A DNA stretch of 12,566 bases, from NCBI GenBank assembly GCA_946886125.1, contig CAMPHY010000018.1, forward strand, positions 1 to 12,566. Reading direction: 5' to 3'. Made by a program: the position numbers and the translations under genes. The stretch's first letter is position 1. Each line of letters opens with the position of its first letter. The notes under the pieces are model-generated. The model did no database searches and had not been told where the DNA came from. It saw only the letters and a list, made by a program, of their open reading frames with translations. This stretch comes from an uncultured Candidatus Saccharibacteria bacterium. GTDB taxonomy: Bacteria > Patescibacteria > Saccharimonadia > Saccharimonadales > UBA6022. Positions 1 through 6,795 of the stretch are shown here, one piece after another.

Positions 1-42
1 CTATATATAGTGTTTTAATAAATTATTATTACGCTATTTTTG

Positions 43-69
43 TTGACATACTAAAATTATTAGTATACT
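43..69 (+). promoter_or_regulatory. Promoter of the five-gene envelope operon
   Basis: A perfect -35 box TTGACA lies at 43-48. The -10 is either TATACT at 64-69 (5 of 6 consensus, short 15-nt spacer) or TACTAT at 66-71 (4 of 6, ideal 17-nt spacer). A 7-bp inverted repeat, ATACTAA (48-54) and TTAGTAT (60-66), fills the space between the boxes and could be a repressor site. Transcription would start near 76-78 and leave a leader of about 135 nt. Confidence 0.6.
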
Positions 70-77
70 ATCGGACA

Positions 78-212
78 AATAAGTTGGTCTAGGCACTGGC
101 GATATGGCAGATGAGCGAATAGCATGTCTGCTGCTTTTTTAAACTCACTTCACGTAAGATGAAGTTTTTATGATCTGTCAGTGCTTGAACCTTCGCATAA
201 AGGAGATACACT
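78..212 (+). other. Untranslated leader of the envelope operon
   Basis: I see no gene in this stretch. It holds two weak hairpins, each followed by a T run: GCAGA (107-111) with TCTGC (127-131) then six T at 135-140, and ACTTC (147-151) with GAAGT (161-165) then further T. Both stems are only 5 bp, so attenuation is a guess. The end carries a good ribosome binding site, AAAGGAG at 199-205, 7 nt before the ATG at 213. A minus-strand open frame through this region looks like chance. Confidence 0.35.
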
Positions 213-1256
213 ATGCCATTTATAGAATCGGCTGCTATCGCTACTGCTGGCGTTAAGTTAGCGAAGTATGAAGGAGAAAAGTTACGAAACCCAGAACATC
301 GTCGCCGACGGTTGAAGCAGCTCGGGGTTATTAGTCTTCTCGGTGCGTTGGCTGCTGGTAGTACTGTTGGAGGCATAGCTATGGTGCATGAAAATGCTAA
401 AGGCTATATTATACCTGAATTGACACAAGGCACTGAAATAACGGTTGGTGAGCAAAAGGTTGTTTCAACGACTATCGATCTTGATAAGTTCTGCGCTGTT
501 GGATATAGTGTGATTTCCAAGGGTTCTGAAGCCAAGATCGAAAGTAATGCCGAAGTCTTGGGGAGAGAGTTTACCTACGCTCATAGACTAATGCAAGTTG
601 ATGCTCAAGTTGATAATGAGTTCTGTCAAGAAGCCACTGAAGCGAACGTCGAGTATAATCCTGAAGCTCGAACGTACGACATATATATACCGACTGATTC
701 TATGTCAATCGCAACAAAAATCAATTACGGTGATGGAGTCAATGATGCGAATAATGTATTTGATTATCGTGAAGAAGCATCGGAATCAAACTTACCTTTA
801 GATTTGTTTGATGCAATGATTCGTAACACGCCGCTCGATAATTTAGCGGGTCTTCATTCGGTTACGCAAAATATGGATGCAGTCAGTAGTTTTCTCTTGA
901 AGTCGGCTTTAATGAATGCTGAGTCAAGTGTGCAAGAGCAATGCGGCCCTGGTGTCTTCGAGGTTGTAGAAGGTTACTATAAAGAGTCGGTTATAAGTGC
1001 TGCTGAAACCTTCACTAAACCAATTACGGATTCTATCGGCACAGATTTAGAAATGTCGGTTTATATCGGTTCTCAAAATGAAAAGCAGCCGAATGCGCCT
1101 CAAGAAATTGATTTTGAGCATGATTATGATGATGAAATTGCCAAACTTAAGCAAGATTCGGACGTTATTTTTACAGCAGGAGAGGGCGCCTGCGAGATAC
1201 CGGCTGATTTGCCGATAACTAACGAAGAAGGAGAGGCCTATGACCGAGCAATTTGA
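213..1256 (+). CDS. Single-pass membrane protein with large outer domain, first gene of the operon
   Basis: 347 residues, family not recognised. A short basic cytoplasmic N-terminus (four Arg at 30-33) leads into one membrane helix at about 37-58 made of small residues (Gly, Ala, Ser). The remaining ~290 residues should lie outside the membrane. They hold four cysteines (94, 138, 244, 327), enough for two disulfides, and an acidic tail rich in Asp and Glu (about 298-315). There is no cleavable signal or lipobox. The order of landmarks (Cys, beta-rich strand, LFD, Ala-rich helix, K-E-S-V, S-V-x-x-G) matches the third gene of the operon at nearly the same spacing, which suggests the two are paralogues. 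A remote link to DUF4230-type proteins crossed my mind, but I cannot support it. The start is fixed by AAAGGAG 7 nt upstream, and the stop is TGA. Confidence 0.85.
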   Translation: MPFIESAAIATAGVKLAKYEGEKLRNPEHRRRRLKQLGVISLLGALAAGSTVGGIAMVHENAKGYIIPELTQGTEITVGEQKVVSTTIDLDKFCAVGYSVISKGSEAKIESNAEVLGREFTYAHRLMQVDAQVDNEFCQEATEANVEYNPEARTYDIYIPTDSMSIATKINYGDGVNDANNVFDYREEASESNLPLDLFDAMIRNTPLDNLAGLHSVTQNMDAVSSFLLKSALMNAESSVQEQCGPGVFEVVEGYYKESVISAAETFTKPITDSIGTDLEMSVYIGSQNEKQPNAPQEIDFEHDYDDEIAKLKQDSDVIFTAGEGACEIPADLPITNEEGEAYDRAI

Positions 1257-1701
1257 ACAACCGCAACAGGTGGAAATGGTAAAATATGCAGGTCTTACGC
1301 TACGACGAGATCATGGTGGCAACTTGGTGTACGAGGAGTATCCTGCCGCATACAATTCGGTGCCGACACAAGCGGAAGAAATATTGACGTCAGAAACTTC
1401 CAGCCAGCCAAATACTATCGAAGTAGGGCGGCAAAATAATATCGATTGTCCAGACGTCGTTCGGTCAAATTTAGAAGCAATCCGACAGCCGGAACAAGAC
1501 TCACAAAGTCGGCTAAGAAAGATTGCTCGTCGAACGATGTGGGTAGCCGCAGTTGGCAGTGCAATTTTCGTACCAGCGTATGCAGTTAGTGCAATTGGAA
1601 CACCAATCGTAACAGGTGGTAACGAGCGTGTCAGTCTAGCTGATTTTTATAAAGATGCCATTAATCTTTCACATAATGTCATCGGCTTAGGAGATGAATG
1701 A
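1240..1701 (+). CDS. Small single-pass membrane protein, second gene of the operon
   Basis: 153 residues, family not recognised. About 95 polar, Gln/Glu-rich residues (cytoplasmic by charge) come before a basic patch (Arg/Lys at 91-98), one membrane helix at about 100-120, and a short outer tail of ~33 residues. This is the reverse of the first gene, where most of the protein is outside. The gene overlaps the first by 17 nt. AAGGAG at 1228-1233, 6 nt before the ATG, lies inside the upstream coding region, so translation is probably coupled. It looks like a connector or anchor rather than an enzyme. This is inferred from layout only. Confidence 0.8.
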   Translation: MTEQFEQPQQVEMVKYAGLTLRRDHGGNLVYEEYPAAYNSVPTQAEEILTSETSSQPNTIEVGRQNNIDCPDVVRSNLEAIRQPEQDSQSRLRKIARRTMWVAAVGSAIFVPAYAVSAIGTPIVTGGNERVSLADFYKDAINLSHNVIGLGDE

Positions 1702-3140
1702 TGAGTGAGTCATATATGCAGTCTCAACGAGAGGCACAATTATCGGCAGAAACCATCAATCGCTTATTGGGACAATCAGACCATTTCGATAATATGTCGG
1801 ACGATGAATTAGAGAATGGGTTAGCGCTTATTAATGAAGCGAAAGATATGTTTGCTGGTCCATTGCGAGAACGAGTTGAAGTAATGGAGGAAAATATTCT
1901 GCGTGAAATTGAGAAGCGACAGAACGACGGGCGGATAAATGCTGCACTACAAGTACTCTTTGGCTGGCAGAACGAGCAAGCAACTCAACCCACAGAGGCA
2001 ACACATTTACCACAGGAACCCCGCATAGTCGAAGTGGTGATTGATGGTCGTCGCGAAAGAGTTGACTTGAATACTATCCCACAAGATCGGCAGTATTTAT
2101 TTACTCAACAAGACAAGACATTTGATAATGAAGATATGGGAGAGTTAGAGCGTAGATTTGACACCAAAGAACAAGCTGTACAAGTATCGCAGCCAGAAGA
2201 TGCGCCAATAGAGCAACTGAGCTTTTCAGATGATGAACTTCCTCCAGGATTCAACAGCTCGTCTGCTGCCGATAAGCCAGAAGGTCAAACAAATTGGAAT
2301 ATTTTGCGGACAGCGCTTCGACCGCGAACGCTTGTTTTAGGTTCAGTCACACTTGCGCTTGCGGGCGGTACGGCGGCAGCATTTGCGATGAACTCGTCAA
2401 GCGAAACACCAATTGCTATTAACGAATGCTTTGATGAAAATGACGACGCCGAGCCGCTCGTAAGTGGAAATATGGCGATCAATGGCGATGTTATATGGAA
2501 GTATGGCGATGAGGAATTGGACCTAAATGATCCAGAGACTGGCGAGCCTGCTCCTTTACAATTAGATTTAGCGATCAATCCAATTGATTACACTATTTGT
2601 CTGCCTGGAAATTCTGACGATGCTGCCTATGTGGTCGAGGGTGACACAGTAACGGTTGATCGAGATGCGCTTGTACTTCAGGCTATTAGCCGCGCCGATC
2701 TTGCATCAGCCGATCCAGAATTGTGGCAGACGCTCGACCCTGAATCATTAGCAGCTGCTGTCGAGGCGGGATTATTTGATCAAAAAACTGCCGATACATT
2801 AAGTGCTAATATGAACGACGATGAGAACGAAGCAATGGCCGCACGCATTGCCCTGGCGCAAGTTGCAAATGAGATCGAGAACGGCACGAGTACGTTTAAC
2901 GTGACGGATGCTGAGGGCGAGGCTCGGGAAATTTCGGTACCAGCCACAATTATAAAAAGTGTTGAAGATGCGTTTACGGAATCAGTCGAGGCGGCATATC
3001 CGAATAAAACAATTCTTTATGAAGGCAGTTTTGGCAGTGTTGATTTTGTCGGCACGAGCGCACCGCAAACCGACTTGTTCACGATTGAAGATTCGCAGCT
3101 TCAGCAGTTTAATATTGAGACAAATGAAATTGAAAAATAG
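1698..3140 (+). CDS. Single-pass membrane protein with long cytoplasmic region and acidic outer domain
   Basis: 480 residues, family not recognised. The first ~210 residues are hydrophilic and acidic, with a helical stretch at about 40-85. A basic patch (Arg 204, 208, 210) and a membrane helix at about 211-231, rich in Ala and Gly, follow. The outer ~250 residues are acidic and have two cysteines (243, 301). Cys301, LFD (359-361), K-S-V (420-422) and S-V-D-F-V-G (447-452) are collinear with the first gene's outer domain, pointing to duplication with an enlarged cytoplasmic part. The ATG at 1698 overlaps the preceding TGA by 4 nt. A second ATG at 1701 sits at a better 7-nt spacing from TAGGAG (1688-1693), so the true start may be one codon later. 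A minus-strand frame at 2285-2578 is a shadow. Confidence 0.85.
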   Translation: MMSESYMQSQREAQLSAETINRLLGQSDHFDNMSDDELENGLALINEAKDMFAGPLRERVEVMEENILREIEKRQNDGRINAALQVLFGWQNEQATQPTEATHLPQEPRIVEVVIDGRRERVDLNTIPQDRQYLFTQQDKTFDNEDMGELERRFDTKEQAVQVSQPEDAPIEQLSFSDDELPPGFNSSSAADKPEGQTNWNILRTALRPRTLVLGSVTLALAGGTAAAFAMNSSSETPIAINECFDENDDAEPLVSGNMAINGDVIWKYGDEELDLNDPETGEPAPLQLDLAINPIDYTICLPGNSDDAAYVVEGDTVTVDRDALVLQAISRADLASADPELWQTLDPESLAAAVEAGLFDQKTADTLSANMNDDENEAMAARIALAQVANEIENGTSTFNVTDAEGEAREISVPATIIKSVEDAFTESVEAAYPNKTILYEGSFGSVDFVGTSAPQTDLFTIEDSQLQQFNIETNEIEK

Positions 3141-3142
3141 CT

Positions 3143-4018
3143 ATGGAGCATTCAATTGAAACCGTTGCAATCAACACACCCTCTTCGATAGAAGAGAGTT
3201 TAAGAAGTGCGATCGAGTCAGTAGATATACTCGCATCGACTGCTATTGAGCATGTGGTGACTCGCGTACGGGCTGAGGTTGAGCCGACTGGAGAGATCGC
3301 ATCAAACTTAGTAGTAGCTAAAGATCAGCGTCGAAAAACGCTCGTGGATCTAACAGTTTTACACGAAAGAGCTGGAACACTCAGGGCGGAAGTGAGTTTA
3401 GCTAAGGAAACTGCCGAGCAAGTGACAGTGGCACTCGGAAACTTGCATGATGAATATATGGCGAAGCTTGACGAGTTGACCGAAGAACTAAGTGATCAAT
3501 TTGATGAGCGCAAAAAACAGTATGAACAAATGCTCATGCGAACACGATCGCGCCAAGCTGTAGCGCTGAAGCTTCTGCCGACAATTGAGCTGGACGCATC
3601 TCGAGCGCAGCAATCAGTACTTGAAATCGACCAATACATTGGAGACTTAAAAAAGCTTGCGGTGGAGCGAGCGGGAAAACTAAGCGAATTCGTGCTACAG
3701 CTATCTGATATTAATCATCTTGGTGACGTGCCGTCAGTTCCTGATCAGTTCGAGCCTGATAGCGAAATACAACTGGTGATGACCGATCTTAATGAATGGC
3801 TGGATATTCTTGAACCAGGTGCGGCTACTACAAGTGTAAATGTTCCTACTAGCCTAGTTGATATGCCAGCACAACCCGTTGGATCACCCCGAATTGGTGT
3901 ACGCAATGCGCAAGAAGAAAAGGATGTGCTGATTGTTGAACCAGTTTGTTATAGTCGTTTTGCGCCAGTCATACCACGCAGTGGCAGAGTTATTATCAAT
4001 CAAGAAGAAGCGAAATAA
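3143..4018 (+). CDS. Soluble coiled-coil protein, fourth gene of the operon
   Basis: 291 residues, family not recognised, with no membrane helix or signal. Residues ~57-190 are a long, charged, heptad-like helical region rich in Glu, Lys, Leu and Arg, which should form a coiled coil. The C-terminal ~100 residues are Pro/Val-rich and probably flexible, ending in a basic-acidic tail. The gene starts 2 nt after the preceding stop and has no clear ribosome binding site, so it is likely translated by re-initiation. Placed between three membrane proteins and the hydrolase, it could be a cytoplasmic scaffold that organises their cytoplasmic parts. This role is inferred from context, not homology. 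Confidence 0.8.
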   Translation: MEHSIETVAINTPSSIEESLRSAIESVDILASTAIEHVVTRVRAEVEPTGEIASNLVVAKDQRRKTLVDLTVLHERAGTLRAEVSLAKETAEQVTVALGNLHDEYMAKLDELTEELSDQFDERKKQYEQMLMRTRSRQAVALKLLPTIELDASRAQQSVLEIDQYIGDLKKLAVERAGKLSEFVLQLSDINHLGDVPSVPDQFEPDSEIQLVMTDLNEWLDILEPGAATTSVNVPTSLVDMPAQPVGSPRIGVRNAQEEKDVLIVEPVCYSRFAPVIPRSGRVIINQEEAK

Positions 4019-4019
4019 A

Positions 4020-6692
4020 ATGGAAACGCTTGTACCACTAAAGTCACCTGAAACTCGTTCGCATACGCTCGGTGAGTTTAATAATGATATTCGAAATAGG
4101 CTTGCAAGTGGAGCGATTGATGATGATTTTTTGCTCAAGATTGAGTCGCCGCCGCGACATTCGCGCAAAGATGTAGATAGTTTGCGTAATTTTATGAATG
4201 AGCTTTTCGTATCTGCATTGAACGCCGAGCTACGGGTGGCGGTACAAAACCCGAGTCTTGAAGCAAAGCGCCATGCTGATAACGCCGCAGCTGTCTGTGC
4301 TCATTATGGCTTAGCGCTAAAGAGCGGTGTGCCGACTTCGCACTCGACGCAAAAGGTGCCTGCCGATGTATTTAAAGCCTCGCAAATCATCGCGACTCAC
4401 AACCACGCAGAGATTAATGGTAATCAGTCACTTAGTAACGCCGTCGCGCAGGTGAGTTATAAAGCGTTTGGTGCTGCCCCCTACCAACTTGCAATTAGTA
4501 CGCAAACTTCACGCACGCCCGAAGCGATTACGGGCATTCGTAGGTTTGCGGAAAGATCGACGCTTGGAGTTGGTTTTGTCGTAGGGAGTGTGGCTGTAGG
4601 CGCGGTAGTCGCACCGCCAACAGCTGCATCCCAGATGAATATTTATGAAATAGAAACACCGGTTGACACGTTTGCAACAGGTGTGATTAAGCTTGAGGTT
4701 CCAGAAGCTGCTACCGCCAGAACAATTAACCTTTCGACGGACGAAGAAGAGAAGCCGCGAGTCATTAGTTTGGTGCCATCCGATACAGTTGAGCTACCAA
4801 AGCTGGTAGGACCTAAAGAACCGATTGAAGGTGCGCCCGAACCACAGAAACGTCAGATCCAGCTACGGCCAGCGCCCGAAGAGCCAACCTTGGATATGAT
4901 TACTCAGCCTGTAGTGTCTAAGCCAGAAGAAATTGCGTCACCTGAAAATAAACCAACAGAGCAACCTAACGGTAATGGTACTAGCGAGCAGTTGGAATTA
5001 CCCTTCGACGTGCCTGAACGGCGATCAATCGTCTTGACGCCGAGTGAAGATGAGACGTATGTCACCGCCCAGAAAAAAGAGTCCACCGAGCAAGTATTAG
5101 ATAAGGATGAAGATGAAGAAGTCGAGTCTGTATCTTCAGGAGAAACAGCGCCAGGGCAGGTACCTGCATCTGAGCCAATACCTTTGCCGGAGGTAGCGCC
5201 AGTACCTGAAGTAGCTCCCGCTCCGGAAGAGATAGTTGAAGTTCCCACGCCGACCCCCGAAGTTATTATTGATCCAAGCCTTGCGAGTGAAACGATGTGG
5301 ACAGAAGGCCAGCTTGAAATAATCCAAGCTAATTTGCCTGTGTATATGGAGGTTCAACACGAAACTGGTGTGCCGTGGGAGATGCAGGTGGCGATTCATA
5401 TGCGCGAATCAAGTCTTCGGATGGATAATCCACCCAACGGCCAAGGTATTTATCAGATGTATAGTATGGCTGGACAGTTTGCGCCAGGACCAGTTTCAGT
5501 TGAAGACTTTAAGCGACAAACGTTCATCATGGCCGAACATGTGCTCGAGAAAGCTGCCGATCATCGCCGAGTGAGTGGTCCGCTTGATATGTCGAATCCC
5601 GATAAAATTAAAGACGCGCTATTTGGGTATAATGGTGTCGCCGATCCTTATATTCAGCAAGCAATTGATATGGGCTATGATTTATGGGCTGAAGGTTCGC
5701 CGTATGTCATGAACATGATGGACGACCAGCGCAATAGTAACATCAATCCAAATTGGGGACAGATTCTGACAGACAATGGTCCGCTAGGTAAAGCTAATCA
5801 AGCGCCAGGTGCTTGGCCGCTTATTGAAGGACTGGTGCATATCAATAAAGTTGCGCATGAGCACCTAGCTGCTGAAGAAGCAGAACGTGTAGTCGCCGAT
5901 CGAAAGGCTGCCGAAGAAGAAGCCGCTCGCGTAACAGCAAAGCAAGAAGCTACCAGGGTGGCTACTGAACAGGCAAAAGCTGAAGTCGAGCCGGAGCCGG
6001 CACCATTTTCAGTACAGCCGATTGAGGGGCTTGGAGTGAACAGCGATTTTGGCCCACGAGGTAATGGCGGGTTTCATGCAGGAATCGATTATCCGGCTGG
6101 AATAGGAGAGGTATTCATTGCAACTGTTAGTGGTCAAGTGAGTATCCACGAGACCAATGTCGAAAATACGCAGTGGTGTGCCGATGCACTTAATTCATTT
6201 GGCTTGGGCTGGGAAGTTCTTTCTGATCCGATCGGAAAAGAAGTACATATCACAACAACAATTGATGGTGATGTATATACAGTTATCTATGCCCACTTGA
6301 ATAAATATTTAGTGAACGATGGCGACACGGTCACGCTTGGACAGCCGGTCGGCGAAACGGGAGACACGGGTTGTTCGACTGCACCTCATGCACATTACGA
6401 AATTCGTAAAAACGGCGTGCCGATAAATCCAGCCGATGTCCATGGTGATACGATGAAGCTTTTGGGTGTTATTGATATGGAAGTGTTGCCGGCTAGTCCG
6501 TCTATCGACAATACTAACGATGAGCTGACGACTGAAACGAAAAAAGCTGCCGCACCAGAACTATTACATAAACATATTAAGAAAGTCGCCAATACTCAAG
6601 CTCGTAAGTCTAAAATAGATGTCGAAGCCCGATTGCGTGCGCAGCAAGCTCAAAAAAGAGCACAGCAACAGAGTACGGCTGAGCAGAAGTAG
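4020..6692 (+). CDS. Membrane-anchored bifunctional peptidoglycan hydrolase (VirB1-like lytic transglycosylase + M23 endopeptidase)
   Basis: 890 residues. In order: an unknown cytoplasmic domain (1-175); a membrane helix (about 181-202); a long Pro/Glu-rich spacer (205-425) with four R-x-I-x-L motifs; a lysozyme-like transglycosylase domain (427-605) with likely catalytic Glu463 in M-R-E-S-S, G-I-Y-Q-M (476-480) and Y-N-G (537-539); an Ala/Glu-rich helix (614-655); and an M23/LytM domain (670-810) with zinc ligands His686 and Asp690 (HxxxD), His790 and His792 (HxH), plus His759. A basic Gln-rich tail follows. All key residues are present, so it should cut both glycan strands and peptide cross-links outside the membrane. 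The long spacer could let it reach through a thick wall. I chose the ATG at 4020, 1 nt after the upstream stop, over an in-frame ATG at 3933 that would overlap the upstream gene by 86 nt. The SD is weak (GAAGAAG), so coupling is likely. Confidence 0.92.
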   Translation: METLVPLKSPETRSHTLGEFNNDIRNRLASGAIDDDFLLKIESPPRHSRKDVDSLRNFMNELFVSALNAELRVAVQNPSLEAKRHADNAAAVCAHYGLALKSGVPTSHSTQKVPADVFKASQIIATHNHAEINGNQSLSNAVAQVSYKAFGAAPYQLAISTQTSRTPEAITGIRRFAERSTLGVGFVVGSVAVGAVVAPPTAASQMNIYEIETPVDTFATGVIKLEVPEAATARTINLSTDEEEKPRVISLVPSDTVELPKLVGPKEPIEGAPEPQKRQIQLRPAPEEPTLDMITQPVVSKPEEIASPENKPTEQPNGNGTSEQLELPFDVPERRSIVLTPSEDETYVTAQKKESTEQVLDKDEDEEVESVSSGETAPGQVPASEPIPLPEVAPVPEVAPAPEEIVEVPTPTPEVIIDPSLASETMWTEGQLEIIQANLPVYMEVQHETGVPWEMQVAIHMRESSLRMDNPPNGQGIYQMYSMAGQFAPGPVSVEDFKRQTFIMAEHVLEKAADHRRVSGPLDMSNPDKIKDALFGYNGVADPYIQQAIDMGYDLWAEGSPYVMNMMDDQRNSNINPNWGQILTDNGPLGKANQAPGAWPLIEGLVHINKVAHEHLAAEEAERVVADRKAAEEEAARVTAKQEATRVATEQAKAEVEPEPAPFSVQPIEGLGVNSDFGPRGNGGFHAGIDYPAGIGEVFIATVSGQVSIHETNVENTQWCADALNSFGLGWEVLSDPIGKEVHITTTIDGDVYTVIYAHLNKYLVNDGDTVTLGQPVGETGDTGCSTAPHAHYEIRKNGVPINPADVHGDTMKLLGVIDMEVLPASPSIDNTNDELTTETKKAAAPELLHKHIKKVANTQARKSKIDVEARLRAQQAQKRAQQQSTAEQK
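4719..5060 (+). repeat. Four degenerate R-x-I-x-L motifs in the hydrolase spacer
   Basis: Inside the hydrolase spacer, the pattern Arg-x-Ile-x-Leu occurs at residues 234-238, 247-251, 278-282 and 335-339. Each is followed within a few residues by Pro/Thr and acidic residues (for example R-V-I-S-L-V-P-S-D and R-S-I-V-L-T-P-S-E). Their codons differ, so this is old or selected similarity rather than a recent DNA repeat. They may be short docking motifs for a partner. Confidence 0.6.
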
Positions 6693-6698
6693 TATTTA

Positions 6699-6741
6699 AC
6701 TTACCTACACACTTAACCGTCAGTGAAGTGAATAGGTAAGT
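6699..6741. terminator. Stem-loop 1 between converging genes
   Basis: ACTTACCTA (6699-6707) pairs with TAGGTAAGT (6733-6741). A 2x2 internal loop separates this from an inner stem CACTT (6710-6714) / AAGTG (6726-6730) with an 11-nt loop. It starts 6 nt after the hydrolase stop codon. No T run follows on either strand, so termination would be of a non-classical kind. It may instead protect 3' ends. Confidence 0.45.
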
Positions 6742-6779
6742 ACTGGTGCCGTCGCTCAAAAGAGGGCGACGGCACCAGT
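6742..6779. terminator. Stem-loop 2 between converging genes
   Basis: A perfect 14-bp stem, ACTGGTGCCGTCGC (6742-6755) with its reverse complement at 6766-6779, and a 10-nt loop. It directly abuts stem-loop 1 and lies 16 nt past the end of the minus-strand ATPase gene. It is GC-rich and strong but lacks a T run on either strand. A shared bidirectional terminator is the simplest reading. Confidence 0.55.
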
Positions 6780-6795
6780 TCGATGGATGAAAAGA

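Noticed and set aside
89..376. Minus-strand 95-codon frame over the operon leader
   Set aside because: It overlaps the promoter-distal leader and the first gene, has no family resemblance, and its composition looks like a reverse-strand shadow.
1254..1701. TGA read as glycine, as in Gracilibacteria/SR1
   Set aside because: TGA at 1254-1256 and 1699-1701 ends genes exactly at overlapping starts with good binding sites, which fits ordinary stops.
3933..4019. Upstream in-frame ATG giving a 919-residue hydrolase
   Set aside because: It would overlap the coiled-coil gene by 86 nt. The ATG at 4020, one base after that gene's stop, fits the tight spacing of the operon.
4904..5248. Minus-strand 114-codon Ser/Thr/Gly-rich frame
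   Set aside because: It is the complement of the Pro/Glu-rich spacer of the hydrolase; low complexity keeps the reverse frame open.
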